46,302 bases of DNA from Devosia sp. (GCF_014860165.1 NZ_JACZKG010000042.1:1-46302); one strand, 5' to 3'. Positions 1 to 8,151 are shown, counted from the first letter of the stretch. Numbers and translations: made by a program. Notes: generated from the letters alone by a model not told the origin.

Positions 1-33
1 CCCTCGGTCCCTCCCCTCAAGGGGGAGGGAGGC
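1..33. repeat. Family A palindromic repeat, partial at left edge
   Basis: A short inverted repeat of the form CCCTCCCC...GGGGAGGG lies at the extreme left edge, just downstream of the cobJ stop codon. It resembles the other CCTCCC/GGGAGG palindromes in this window (5097, 6509, 14998, 26689). It could act as a transcript-end hairpin for the cob operon, but the element is cut by the window edge. Confidence 0.5.
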
Positions 34-50
34 GAAAGAGTATAGGCCTC

Positions 51-806
51 TCACGATCTGGCTCCACGCGGCGAATAGACCAGCGGCGGCAGGCCATCGC
101 GGGTGATCACCCGGGTCTCGGGCGAGCCGATGATGACGCAGGTCGCCATGTCGGCTTTGGCAGGGTCGGCCTCGGCCAGTGTCATGATGGTGATGGCCTC
201 GTCAGGCCGGCCGGCGGCGCGGCCGAAAATGACCGGCGTCGACCACGGCAGCACTTCGCGCAGGAGGGCAAAAGCAGTGCCCAGCTGCCAGGGCCGGGCC
301 TTGCTGATGGGGTTGTAGAGCGCGATCACCAGCCCGGCCGTGGCCACGGCGCGCAGGCGGGCTTCGATGACGGTCCAGGGCTTGAGATTGTCCGACAGCG
401 AAATGGCGCAGAAATCGTGGCCGAGCGGTGCCCCGGCGCGCGCCGCCACCGCCAGCATGGCAGTGACGCCGGGGACGATGGTGAGGTCGACAGCGCGCCA
501 GGCCGGTGGGCCGGCTTCGAGCGCTTCAAGGATTGCTGCGGCCATGGCGAAGACGCCGGGGTCGCCACCCGAAACCACGCAGACCTGTTCGCCCGAGGCG
601 GCGGTATGCAGCGCATCCTTGGCGCGAGCAAGCTCCTCGCGATTGTCCGAGGCCACGCGACGCTGGTCGGGACGCAGGGTCAGGCGGTCGAGATACGGGC
701 CGTAGCCGAAGAATACATGTGAGGCCTCGATGGCCGCCAGCGCCTCGGGCGTGGTCTGCTCGGGGTTGCCTGGGCCGGTGCCGACCACAACGAGCCGGCC
801 GGTCAT
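51..806 (-). CDS. cobJ: Precorrin-3B C(17)-methyltransferase CobJ
   Basis: This 251-residue SAM-dependent tetrapyrrole methylase is expected to methylate C17 and contract the ring in aerobic cobalamin synthesis. The N-terminus has the family glycine-rich loop (VVVGTGPGNPE), followed by the YGPYLD segment near residue 35 typical of CobJ. The VVSGGDPGVFAMA motif near residue 78 and the late ALYNPIS motif are also typical. The length is normal for the single-domain form. Its ATG overlaps the end of cobI by 4 bases (ATGA), so it is the last visible gene of a cobG-H-I-J transcript. No cobalamin gene is visible beyond it because the window ends. Confidence 0.95.
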   Translation of the reverse strand: MTGRLVVVGTGPGNPEQTTPEALAAIEASHVFFGYGPYLDRLTLRPDQRRVASDNREELARAKDALHTAASGEQVCVVSGGDPGVFAMAAAILEALEAGPPAWRAVDLTIVPGVTAMLAVAARAGAPLGHDFCAISLSDNLKPWTVIEARLRAVATAGLVIALYNPISKARPWQLGTAFALLREVLPWSTPVIFGRAAGRPDEAITIMTLAEADPAKADMATCVIIGSPETRVITRDGLPPLVYSPRGARS

Positions 807-1525
807 GGCCGCGTGCTCCAGCCAGGCACCAGGACGATGGCGAAATAGGGCGCCACGTCGTCAGCCTTGTCGATGAGGCGCATGGAGTGACCATTGGCCA
901 TCGTGCCGCGCTCGACATAGACCGCACTATCAAGCCGCCCGGCCAGTTCCAGCGCGCGCCGGATCTTGGGCAGGTTGCGGCCGACCTTCATGATGACGGC
1001 GCCATCGGTGCCTTCGAGGCGCGCACGGAGATCGACCTCGTCCAACGTACCGGGAAGCACCGAGAGAATATCGTCGCCCTGCACCAGCGGCAGGCCGGCA
1101 GCCGACCAGCAGCCGGACATGGCGGTAATGCCGGGAATGACCTCGGTGGGATAGCGGCTGGCGAGCCGGACATGGATGTGCATGTAGCTGCCATAGAACA
1201 GCGGGTCGCCCTCGCTCAGCACGGCAACGGTGCGGCCGGCGTCGAGATGGTCGGCGACACGATTGGCGGCCTCGGCGTAGAAGGCCGATGTAGCGGCCTT
1301 GTAGTCGTCGTGGCGGCGATCGATCTCGGTCGTGACGGGATAGCCGAGCTGTTCCTCGATCTGCGTGGTGATGAGATCGGCCACGATGCCGCGCGCATTG
1401 CTGGCATTGCCCAGCTTGGCGAAATAGGCGACCACATCGGCGTTCTCGATGGCGCGCGCCGCCTTGATCGTCAGCAGTTCCGGATCGCCCGGGCCAGTCC
1501 CTACGCCGATAAGCTTGCCGATCAT
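803..1525 (-). CDS. cobI: Precorrin-2 C(20)-methyltransferase CobI
   Basis: This is a 240-residue tetrapyrrole methylase that adds the C20 methyl group to precorrin-2, giving precorrin-3A. It starts with the family signature IGVGTGPGDPELLT, carries SEGDPLFYGSYMH at mid-length and VIPGITAMSGCWSAAG further on. This set separates CobI/CbiL from the other methylases. It overlaps cobH upstream and cobJ downstream by 4 bases each, which indicates translational coupling within one operon. Since CobG is also present, the oxygen-dependent route is the likely context. Confidence 0.95.
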   Translation of the reverse strand: MIGKLIGVGTGPGDPELLTIKAARAIENADVVAYFAKLGNASNARGIVADLITTQIEEQLGYPVTTEIDRRHDDYKAATSAFYAEAANRVADHLDAGRTVAVLSEGDPLFYGSYMHIHVRLASRYPTEVIPGITAMSGCWSAAGLPLVQGDDILSVLPGTLDEVDLRARLEGTDGAVIMKVGRNLPKIRRALELAGRLDSAVYVERGTMANGHSMRLIDKADDVAPYFAIVLVPGWSTRP

Positions 1526-2160
1526 ATGCCCGGCCTCGCCAGCGCATTGAGGGCGGCTGCGGTCATCGCCGAGCCACCCAGGCGGCCACGCACTATGGCA
1601 TACGGGACGCCGTAGGTGTTTTCCGATAGAGCCGCCTTGGACTCTGCGGCGCCGACAAAGCCGACCGGCATGCCAAGGATGGCCGCGGGCCTGGGCGCGC
1701 CATCGCGCAGCAGTTCGAGCAGGAAGAACAGCGCGGTGGGGGCATTGCCGATGGCCACAACGGACCCGGCCAGGCGCGGCAGCCAGAGGCGCAGGGCGGC
1801 GGCCGAGCGGGTATTGCCGATCTCGGCGGCAATCGCCGGCGTCGCGGGGTCGCGCAGCGTGCAGATGACCTCGTTGCCTGATGGCAGGCGGGCGGCGGTG
1901 ACGCCGCGCGCGACCATTTCGGCATCGCAGAAGATCGGCGCCCCGGCTGCCAGCGCAGCCTTGGCGGTTGCGACAAAGCCCGGGCCGAATTCGAAATGCC
2001 GCGCTGCCTCGACCGAGCCGGCGGCATGGATCATGCGGATGGCGACTTCGGCTTCATCGGGTGAAAAGCGGGCCAGATCGGCCTCGCCACGGATGATGGC
2101 GAAGGACTGGCGGTAAATCTCGTCGCCATCCTTGATGTAGTCGTAGTGGGGCATCGTCAT
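1522..2160 (-). CDS. cobH: Precorrin-8X methylmutase CobH
   Basis: A 212-residue protein of the CobH/CbiC family, which moves the C11 methyl group to C12 to form hydrogenobyrinate. The conserved histidine in the MIHAAG motif (about residue 45) is the expected catalytic acid. The FEFGPGF and FCDAEMVARGV segments are strongly conserved in the family. The ATG at 2160 overlaps the cobG stop by 4 bases; a second in-frame ATG two codons later is possible. Gene order cobG-H-I-J matches many alphaproteobacterial cobalamin operons. Confidence 0.95.
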   Translation of the reverse strand: MTMPHYDYIKDGDEIYRQSFAIIRGEADLARFSPDEAEVAIRMIHAAGSVEAARHFEFGPGFVATAKAALAAGAPIFCDAEMVARGVTAARLPSGNEVICTLRDPATPAIAAEIGNTRSAAALRLWLPRLAGSVVAIGNAPTALFFLLELLRDGAPRPAAILGMPVGFVGAAESKAALSENTYGVPYAIVRGRLGGSAMTAAALNALARPGI

Positions 2161-3344
2161 CCTTGCGCCGCGGCGCCGAGCGCGATCTCGAGCTGGTCCG
2201 CGCGGAGCACGGTGACGGGCGTATCGCCCGCCGTTCCCGATATGACAAGGCCGTATCCATCGGGCCGGCCGACTAGCGTCAATGCGGCGCGGCGCGGATG
2301 CGCGCAGCCCTTTGCGCAGCCCGCCACATGCAGGTCAGCGTGATGGTCCATGATCCCGGCCAGGCGGTTGGCAACCTGGCGCGCTGCAATATGCCCTGAG
2401 CCACAGCCAGCGCTGCCGATGCAGGCGCTGATGCGGCGGCGCGGATCGGCCGGATCGATGATGAAATCGCTGTCGGTCAGATCCTCGATCAGCCGTGAAT
2501 CGGCGCCGATGGCCAGCAGCGCATGGTGTGGCGCAAGCCGGAACTCGGTGACGCCGTGGCGCGGCGCCATGGCGGCCAGGTCGACCAGCGCCCGGAACGG
2601 GCTGGCACCGAAGGGCAGGCCCAGGCCCACGACACCAGTGGTCTTGAGATCGAGCCGGCCAATGGGGGTGGTACCCGGCTGCAGCGGTGCCGGTGCGTCG
2701 GTGCAGAGATGGCCCAGCGCGGCAAGCAGTTGGATATGATCCAGGTCCGTGGCGCGGGCGTCCGGGCCATGGCTGGCCAGCAGCGACAGCACGGCCAGGG
2801 CCGCCTGCGCCGGCTGGGCGGTGGCGCCGAAATAGTGCCTGCCAGCAGTGATGGTCCAACCGCCCCCGGCCATGGCGACCAGCCTGATATCGGTCTTCAG
2901 ATCGGCCAGGTTGAGCTGTCCATTGCCGTCGACAATGACGGTGACCTTGGGGCCCAGGCGCGGCGCCAGTGCGGCCGAGCCATCGCGGATCGTGCGGGCC
3001 AGCGGCCGCGGATCGAGCACCTCATAGGGGTCGCTGCCCGCGAGCGGCGGTGTCTCGACCACAAGGCCGCGTTCGATGCCCACCACGGCCTCGACAGCGC
3101 GGGCAAACGGCGCAGTTCCGGCTGCCCGGAGGCCGCGAACCTGCAGGTTGCCGCGCGCGGTAATTTCAATCGCGCCATTGCCGAAACTGCCGGCAATACT
3201 GGCCAGTTTCCCCAGCGCAGCCGGCGTCAGCCGGCCGCCAGCAACCCGCAGGCGGGCCAGCAGGCCGTCTCCGGTCTGCATGGGAGCATCGAGCGACGGA
3301 CAGGCACCGCGGCGCGCGCCGGCAATGGGCAGGGCGATAGACAT
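2157..3344 (-). CDS. cobG: Precorrin-3B synthase CobG
   Basis: This 395-residue protein belongs to the nitrite/sulfite reductase ferredoxin half-domain family. CobG is the Fe-S mono-oxygenase that uses O2 to make precorrin-3B. Four cysteines arranged C-x5-C ... C-x3-C (about residues 308, 314, 343, 347; CIGSAGC and GCAKGC) are the expected 4Fe-4S ligands. Its presence shows the oxygen-dependent cobalamin pathway. It heads the overlapping cobG-H-I-J run. cobF lies 48 bases upstream on the same strand, so all five genes may share a transcript. Confidence 0.93.
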   Translation of the reverse strand: MSIALPIAGARRGACPSLDAPMQTGDGLLARLRVAGGRLTPAALGKLASIAGSFGNGAIEITARGNLQVRGLRAAGTAPFARAVEAVVGIERGLVVETPPLAGSDPYEVLDPRPLARTIRDGSAALAPRLGPKVTVIVDGNGQLNLADLKTDIRLVAMAGGGWTITAGRHYFGATAQPAQAALAVLSLLASHGPDARATDLDHIQLLAALGHLCTDAPAPLQPGTTPIGRLDLKTTGVVGLGLPFGASPFRALVDLAAMAPRHGVTEFRLAPHHALLAIGADSRLIEDLTDSDFIIDPADPRRRISACIGSAGCGSGHIAARQVANRLAGIMDHHADLHVAGCAKGCAHPRRAALTLVGRPDGYGLVISGTAGDTPVTVLRADQLEIALGAAAQG

Positions 3345-3392
3345 GGAAGGGGTTTAGCGGATTGGGCGCGCGGGGGGAACAGCCGCGATGTC

Positions 3393-4127
3393 TCACTCCG
3401 CGTCGCGCTTCCGCAGCAGATACGTATCCATGATCCAGCCATGCCGCTCCCGCGCGGCCTTGCGGGTCTCGACGATTCGGTCGCGCACCTCGCCCAGCCT
3501 GCCCGCAATGGTGATTTCGTCCGGCGTGCCGAGATAGGCGCCCCAGAAGATGTCGAGCCCGGGATCGGCCGTCATGAAGGCGGTCTGGCCATCGAGCATG
3601 ACGATGGTATCGTCCAGCACCGGACCAAGGCGGCGGCCGGTGGTGATGTGGACCGGCTCGCCGATCCGGTTGAGGGCGATGCCATGCGCGGCCGTGAGCG
3701 CCTGGATGGCCGTTATGCCGGGGATAATCTCGACAGCGAAGCGATCGCCCAGCCGCTCGATGATGCGGATGGTCGAATCGTAAAGGCCCGGATCGCCCCA
3801 GACCAGGAAGGCGCAGGCGCCGTGGTCGGGCACTTCCGCCAGCAGTGATTCGAAGCGCTGCGCCAGGGCGGCGTGCCAGTCATCGACGCCGGCACCGTAG
3901 TCGGGATTGGCGGCATCGCGCTTGGGCACCGCGTATTCCACGGTGCGGCTGGCGGGATTGGTGACATAGCGGGCGACGATATCGCGGCGCAGGTCAGCCA
4001 GGTCGGCTTTGGCGGCGCCCTTGTCGGGAATGAACAGTGTATCGGCGCGGTTGAGCGCATTGATGGCCTGCACCGTCAGATGCTCGGGATTGCCGGTGCC
4101 GATGCCCACGATGAGGATGGTCTTCAT
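3393..4127 (-). CDS. cobF: Precorrin-6A synthase (deacetylating) CobF
   Basis: A 244-residue tetrapyrrole methylase that methylates C1 and releases the acetyl group in the aerobic cobalamin pathway. The N-terminus is MKTILIVGIGTGNPEHLT, followed by a GDPGLYDSTIRI motif and EIIPGITAIQALTAAHG. I chose the ATG at 4127 because the family glycine loop begins there. An upstream in-frame start at 4178 would add 17 residues and run through the ArsR-type dyad at 4180. Only 91 bases separate this start from the divergent arsR gene. That is too little for a full cobalamin riboswitch, and I see none. Confidence 0.9.
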   Translation of the reverse strand: MKTILIVGIGTGNPEHLTVQAINALNRADTLFIPDKGAAKADLADLRRDIVARYVTNPASRTVEYAVPKRDAANPDYGAGVDDWHAALAQRFESLLAEVPDHGACAFLVWGDPGLYDSTIRIIERLGDRFAVEIIPGITAIQALTAAHGIALNRIGEPVHITTGRRLGPVLDDTIVMLDGQTAFMTADPGLDIFWGAYLGTPDEITIAGRLGEVRDRIVETRKAARERHGWIMDTYLLRKRDAE

Positions 4128-4179
4128 GCCGGTTTCTTGCCCGAGCAGGAAGGTGTTGACAAGCCAGCTCGATCGCATT

Positions 4180-4214
4180 ATTCAACCATTTAGTATTATA
4201 CAAAACGGTTGAAT
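4180..4214. promoter_or_regulatory. Inverted repeat, probable ArsR-family operator
   Basis: A perfect 8-base dyad (ATTCAACC at 4180-4187 and GGTTGAAT at 4207-4214) flanks an AT-rich centre with TATTAT-like -10 elements. It ends five bases before the arsR start codon at 4219 and lies 52 bases upstream of the cobF start. AT-rich dyads over the promoter are the usual autoregulatory sites of ArsR-family repressors. The position would also allow control of divergent cobF. Confidence 0.6.
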
Positions 4215-4218
4215 ATAG

Positions 4219-4560
4219 ATGGCCGACCCATTGAGCACCACGCTCGCTGCCCTTGTCGACCCGACACGCCGGGCCATCCTCGCCCGGCTGTCCCAGGGCG
4301 ACGCCAGCGTGAACGAACTGGCCGAACCCTTCGACATGACGCTGGCCGCCGTCTCCAAGCACATCAAGGTGCTCGAAGGCGCAGGCCTGGTCAGCCGGGG
4401 CAGGCAGGCGCAGTGGCGCCCCTGCAAGCTTGAGGCCGCGCCCATGCGCGACGTGGCCGCCCTGGTCGAATTCTACCGCAAGTTCTGGGAACAGAACCTC
4501 GATCAGCTCGACGCCTACCTCACCAAACTGCAGACCCCGCAAACCAGGACGAAGAACTGA
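4219..4560 (+). CDS. ArsR-family transcriptional regulator
   Basis: A 113-residue winged-helix regulator. The opening LAALVDPTRRAILARL and the recognition region FDMTLAAVSKHIKVLEGAGLV are the standard ArsR/SmtB helix-turn-helix. The metal-binding cysteine motif of true arsenic sensors is absent. It belongs to the subgroup found next to SRPBCC (AHSA1-type) proteins, whose gene follows 14 bases downstream. The C-terminus (FWEQNLDQLDAYL) is the usual helical tail of that subgroup. Transcription probably starts within the dyad at 4180-4214, leaving a very short leader. The ligand is unknown. Confidence 0.9.
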   Translation: MADPLSTTLAALVDPTRRAILARLSQGDASVNELAEPFDMTLAAVSKHIKVLEGAGLVSRGRQAQWRPCKLEAAPMRDVAALVEFYRKFWEQNLDQLDAYLTKLQTPQTRTKN

Positions 4561-4574
4561 CAAGGAGACGAGAC

Positions 4575-5075
4575 ATGGACGCCCAGACCTTCCCCAATCC
4601 CTTCAAGACCGAGCTGCCCGCCGACGAACCCCTCATCATCATGTCGCGCACCTTCGATGCGCCGCTGGACCTGGTGTGGAAGGTGTGGACCGAGAAAGAG
4701 CACGTCGCCCTTTGGTGGGGGTTCGGCAACAATGAGGTGATCGAATACGACGTGCGCACCGGCGGAAAATGGCGCATCGAGGGCATCTCGCCCGACGGCA
4801 CACTGTGGGTGATGTTCGGCACCTACCTGGCGGTCGAGCCCAAGACCATGATCCGCAACACCTTCGTCGTCGAAGGCCAGTTCGAGGAAGATGCCCGATT
4901 CTACGAGGAGCACCATTTCGAGGAGCGTGACGGCAAGACGTTTTACCGCTCGGTCAGCAATGTCGACTCCATCGCCACCCGCGACGCCATCGTGGAGACC
5001 GGCATGGAATGGGGCGCCAATGTCTCCATGGTCAAGTTCGACGAGATTTTGGAGCGACTGAAGGCGGAGAAGTAA
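4575..5075 (+). CDS. SRPBCC (AHSA1-type) ligand-binding domain protein
   Basis: A 166-residue protein of the START/Bet v1-like superfamily. The pattern of an N-terminal SRTFDAPLDLVWKVWTE helix, a WWGFGNNEVIEYDVRTGGKWRI strand region and a C-terminal MVKFDEILERLKAE helix marks the Activator-of-Hsp90-homology group. AAGGAG precedes the ATG by 9 bases. Such genes are nearly always paired with an ArsR gene, as here, and probably bind a small hydrophobic ligand. No catalytic residues can be assigned, and the function is unknown. Confidence 0.85.
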   Translation: MDAQTFPNPFKTELPADEPLIIMSRTFDAPLDLVWKVWTEKEHVALWWGFGNNEVIEYDVRTGGKWRIEGISPDGTLWVMFGTYLAVEPKTMIRNTFVVEGQFEEDARFYEEHHFEERDGKTFYRSVSNVDSIATRDAIVETGMEWGANVSMVKFDEILERLKAEK

Positions 5076-5096
5076 ATCCGGATAATTCCGCATCCA

Positions 5097-5212
5097 CTGA
5101 GCGGCACCTCCCCCGTGACGGGGGAGGTTGGGATTGGGTGTGGGTTGGCCCGGATATCCGGGCTAAACATCCCCCACCCGTGATCCCTCCCTGCAAGGGG
5201 GAGGGTGTCGAC
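5097..5212. repeat. Family A compound palindromic repeat
   Basis: Two inverted repeats (CCTCCCCCGTGACGGGGGAGG near 5107 and CCCTCCCTGCAAGGGGGAGGG near 5184) enclose a smaller palindrome (CCCGGATATCCGGG). The element sits between two convergent SRPBCC genes, where its hairpins could end transcripts from both sides. Confidence 0.65.
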
Positions 5213-5231
5213 TGCGACGCCGGGCGCTGAA

Positions 5232-5708
5232 TCAATTCGCGCCTTCGCGCACCAGAAACGCGCCAAGCTGCTCCAGCAACTGCGCGGTGCCCTGTCGGCG
5301 GATCTCGTTGCCGTCGCCGGCAAAGCCATCGAGAAAGGCGCCGTGCTCGGTCATCACGAGGATGGTGTGGTCGCCATCCGGCCGGATTTCGAAGCTGGTC
5401 AGCGACACCGAGATGCGCACGTCGTCCAGATGCATGTCATAGGTGTAGATGATGCGCTCGTTGGGCACGATGTCCTGGTAGATCGCCTTGAACTTGTGCA
5501 CGGCGCCGCCGGGCGGCCCGCCCACACTGGTCTCAATGCCGCCGACACGGAAATCCAGATGGTGCTCGTCCTTGCCCCAGGTCTCGGGAGGATTGAACCA
5601 TTTCTGCTTGGTCGCCTCGTCGCTCAGCGCCTTGTAGACGCGGGCCGGCGTGGTCTTCCAGCGGCGTTCCAGCGTGAAGCTGCCATGGGTGATGCTGCGG
5701 GTTGTCAC
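5232..5708 (-). CDS. SRPBCC (AHSA1-type) domain protein
   Basis: A 158-residue START/Bet v1-like protein with the same architecture as the one at 4575. It has an N-terminal FTLERRWKTTPARVYKALSDE helix, a WFNPPETWGKDEHHLDFRVGG strand region and a C-terminal helix (GTAQLLEQLGAFL). It overlaps the upstream arsR gene by 4 bases, so the two are translationally coupled. It differs clearly in sequence from the first copy, so this is not a recent duplication. The ligand is unknown. Confidence 0.85.
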   Translation of the reverse strand: MTTRSITHGSFTLERRWKTTPARVYKALSDEATKQKWFNPPETWGKDEHHLDFRVGGIETSVGGPPGGAVHKFKAIYQDIVPNERIIYTYDMHLDDVRISVSLTSFEIRPDGDHTILVMTEHGAFLDGFAGDGNEIRRQGTAQLLEQLGAFLVREGAN

Positions 5709-6052
5709 GTCCTGGTCTCCGGCTCGTCCGCGGTCTCAGCGAGGAAGTCACCCAGCCGGTCGAGCCGCTTGACCCAGGCGGTGCGCCGATCATTGAGCCA
5801 TTGCTCGGCAAGGCTGAGCGCTTCGGGCTGGATCTGCACGGTGCGGACACGGCCCACCTTCTGCGAGGAGACGAGCCCCGAATGCTCCAGCGCCTGCAGG
5901 TGCTGCACCACGGCGGGCAGGGACATGGCAAAGGGCTTTGCCAGTTCGCTGACCGAAGCCGGGCCGCGGCTGAGGCGGTCGATCATCGCCCTCCGCGTCG
6001 GATCGGCAAGCGCCTGGAACATCAGGTCAAGATTGGATGGTTGGTTAAGCAT
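5705..6052 (-). CDS. ArsR-family transcriptional regulator
   Basis: A winged-helix repressor of 115 residues counted from the ATG at 6052. An in-frame TTG at 6067 would add five residues. LDLMFQALADPTRRAMIDRL and FAMSLPAVVQHLQALEHSGLV form the DNA-binding domain. The tail RRTAWVKRLDRLGDFLAE is typical of ArsR proteins that partner SRPBCC genes. No metal-site cysteines are present. Together with the next gene it forms the second ArsR/SRPBCC pair, facing the first. Confidence 0.9.
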   Translation of the reverse strand: MLNQPSNLDLMFQALADPTRRAMIDRLSRGPASVSELAKPFAMSLPAVVQHLQALEHSGLVSSQKVGRVRTVQIQPEALSLAEQWLNDRRTAWVKRLDRLGDFLAETADEPETRT

Positions 6053-6154
6053 GGTATTAAGTAACAAATCCGAAGGGCCAGTGTCAACGCGCTTGACCTT
6101 CCCATCGGGGAAACTGGCAAGGTTCCGCCATTAGCCTAGAACGGAGTTTCTGCC

Positions 6155-6505
6155 ATGAAGACCCTACTGCTCGTTTCCGCCATCGTTCTTGCTCTCGGCA
6201 CCCCGGTTTTGGCCCAGGAGCATATGGACCACGGAGCCGCTGGAGCGGGGAGCGCGGCCACCGAGGCCTACATGGCCGCCAATGCCCAGATGCACATGGA
6301 TATGGATATCGAGTTCAGCGGCGATGCCGACGTGGACTTCATCCGCAGCATGATCCCGCATCACCAGGGCGCCGTGGCCATGGCGCGGACCGTGCTCGAG
6401 CATGGGCAGGACCCGGAGGTGAAGGCGCTGGCCGAGGCCGTGATCGCGGCCCAGGAAGAGGAAATCGCCTGGATGCAGGCGTGGCTGGCCAAAAAGGGGT
6501 TGTGA
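6155..6505 (+). CDS. Secreted DUF305 protein
   Basis: A 116-residue protein with a clear signal peptide (cleavage after about residue 20, VLAQ), hence periplasmic. The DUF305 core is seen in [23 protein letters not shown] and the C-terminal [11 protein letters not shown] helix. The region after the signal is rich in Met and His ([14 protein letters not shown]), as in proteins that handle copper. DUF305 proteins often occur near copper-resistance genes, and a copper operon lies 6 kb away. A copper-linked role is inference. A degenerate CueR-like sequence lies upstream (6093-6125). Confidence 0.85.
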   Translation: MKTLLLVSAIVLALGTPVLAQEHMDHGAAGAGSAATEAYMAANAQMHMDMDIEFSGDADVDFIRSMIPHHQGAVAMARTVLEHGQDPEVKALAEAVIAAQEEEIAWMQAWLAKKGL

Positions 6506-6508
6506 ACG

Positions 6509-6637
6509 CCTCACTTCTCCTTTGGGGGAGTGGTCGGCGGCGTGGCAGACGGGTGAGGGGGCCTTTTTGGACCGGGTGTTGAGGAAGGCACCCACCCGCC
6601 CCTTCTGGTGGAGCGCTCCCCAGAGGGAGAGGTGAAG
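6509..6637. repeat. Family A compound palindromic repeat
   Basis: A run of CTCCTTTGGGGGAG, GGGTGAGGGGGCC and CTCCCCAGAGGGAGAGGTGAAG matches the layout of the copies at 18368 (inside cydD) and 26689. It occupies the gap between the convergent DUF305 and gamma-glutamylcyclotransferase-like genes. Confidence 0.7.
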
Positions 6638-6644
6638 AGGGCCA

Positions 6645-6992
6645 CTAGGCCTTTACATAGACCCAGGCGTCGCGACCCGATTTGAGGCGCACCAGCACGC
6701 GCCTGTAGTCGTCGACTTCATATTCATCCGCCGCTGCAAGTTCAGCCGCGCTGATGGCGAACACCTTGCCGGCGACTGCGTCGGCAGGGTTGCCCGTTTC
6801 CGTCACGATGGGGTGGAAGCGCTGGCTGCTCTTGGCGATGACATCAGGATCGGTGATCTCGACCAGCGTTTGCGCATAGCCGGGCAGGGCGTCGTCGCTG
6901 CCCTCTAGCAGTCGGCCGAACTGGGCCATCTGCACCTCAGGCAGCTGCAATGTGCCATAGGAAAACAGCAGCACGGATCGGTCTTCGGTCAT
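6645..6992 (-). CDS. Gamma-glutamylcyclotransferase-like (AIG2/GGCT fold) protein
   Basis: A 115-residue protein of the GGCT/AIG2 fold. The substrate loop YGTLQ is at residues 12-16. The DEYEVDDYRR segment near 89-98 supplies the expected catalytic glutamate (about E92). Family members cyclise gamma-glutamyl compounds, releasing 5-oxoproline, but many AIG2-like proteins have unknown substrates. It overlaps the LacI gene upstream by 4 bases, so it is co-translated with that regulator. The link to the sugar importer is unexplained. Confidence 0.8.
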   Translation of the reverse strand: MTEDRSVLLFSYGTLQLPEVQMAQFGRLLEGSDDALPGYAQTLVEITDPDVIAKSSQRFHPIVTETGNPADAVAGKVFAISAAELAAADEYEVDDYRRVLVRLKSGRDAWVYVKA

Positions 6993-8020
6993 GATCGATC
7001 ACTCCCAGGTCGGCTCACCGAATTGCGCACGATCAGCTCGGCCCGCAGCAGCACTTCCGGCCGCCTCGGCGGCTTGCCTTCAAGCAGCGCCAGCAACAGG
7101 TCCATGGCCTCCTCGCCGATCTTGAGCCGAGGCTGCTTCATGGTGGTCAGCGAGGGGGTGACGAAGCTCGCAAAGGAAATGTCGTCAAAGCCCATCACTG
7201 AGAACTGCCGCGGCAGGTCGTATTTGCGGGCATTGAGCGAGATGATGACGCCCAGCGCGGTGGCGTCATTGACGCAGAAAAAGGCGGTGGGCAGCACATC
7301 GCGCACGAACATCTGCTCGGTCGCGGCCCGACCCGATTCCGTCGTGCCGTCACCATCCAGGATCAGGCGCGGATCGACGGCGAGGCCTGCGCCTTGCAGC
7401 GCGGCGCGGTAGCCCTGCTCGCGCAATTGGTTGACCGCCTTGCTGGTGGAATGGCCGATAAAGGCGATGCGGCGGTGGCCCTGCGAGATCAGGTGCTCGG
7501 TGGCGACCCGCGCGCCCTCGAAATTGTCGACGCCGACGAACGGCACGTCACTATCGGGCACCGGCTCGTTGACGGCGACTATAGGTGGCAGGCGTGAGTC
7601 GCCGCCTTCGCTGCCAAAGCCATAGGGCAGGTGGCCGGTAAACAGGATCAAGCCATCGGCCTGGTTGGAACTGATGAAGCGCAGATAGTCGGTTTCGCGC
7701 GTGGCGTCGTTCTGCGTATTGCCGATCAGCACGCCATAGCCGCGCTTGCTGGCCTCGGTCTCCAGCCCCACCAGGATATTGGAGAAGTTCGGGTCGCCCA
7801 CATCGGGCGCCAGAATCAGGATCATGTTGGAGCGGCGCATGCGCAGCGAGCGCGCCATGGCATTGGTGGTGTAGCCGGTGCGGGCGATGGCCTCGTTGAC
7901 GCGGCGGCGCGTTTCGTCGGCAACCTTGGTCGGCTCGTTGATAGCCCGGCTGACCGTGGCGATGGATACGCCGGCGATCGCCGCAACGTCCTCGATGGTG
8001 GCCAGCTTGTGGTGCTGCAA
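6989..8020 (-). CDS. LacI-family transcriptional regulator of the adjacent sugar importer
   Basis: A 343-residue repressor. The helix-turn-helix (IEDVAAIAGVSIATVSRAIN, residues 8-27) and hinge helix (TTNAMARSLRMRRSNMI) are classic, followed by a periplasmic-binding-protein-like effector domain. It diverges from an ABC sugar importer. The shared 206-base gap holds two 14-base dyads that fit LacI-family operators, so it very likely represses the importer and itself. The effector sugar cannot be read from the sequence. Confidence 0.93.
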   Translation of the reverse strand: MQHHKLATIEDVAAIAGVSIATVSRAINEPTKVADETRRRVNEAIARTGYTTNAMARSLRMRRSNMILILAPDVGDPNFSNILVGLETEASKRGYGVLIGNTQNDATRETDYLRFISSNQADGLILFTGHLPYGFGSEGGDSRLPPIVAVNEPVPDSDVPFVGVDNFEGARVATEHLISQGHRRIAFIGHSTSKAVNQLREQGYRAALQGAGLAVDPRLILDGDGTTESGRAATEQMFVRDVLPTAFFCVNDATALGVIISLNARKYDLPRQFSVMGFDDISFASFVTPSLTTMKQPRLKIGEEAMDLLLALLEGKPPRRPEVLLRAELIVRNSVSRPGSDRS

Positions 8021-8130
8021 TTGGCGCTCCGCCCCGCGCGATCCGGCTCGGCGTCCCGCTGTTCGATGCCTTAGCAGAAGGCGCGGGTTGCGCCAGACCT
8101 AGTCCCTACGCTTATACAGATTTTGGATCG

Positions 8131-8144
8131 TGTAAACCTTTACA
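8131..8144. promoter_or_regulatory. LacI-family operator, site 1
   Basis: TGTAAACCTTTACA is a dyad with perfect 6-base arms (TGTAAA/TTTACA) in the divergent gap between the lacI-type gene and the importer. It matches the A/T-flanked symmetric shape of LacI-family operators. Confidence 0.7.
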
Positions 8145-8151
8145 TCAATCA

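Noticed and set aside
4128..4218. Cobalamin riboswitch before the cob genes
   Set aside because: The gap to the divergent arsR gene is only 91 bases and holds an AT-rich dyad; no B12-box-like sequence was seen.
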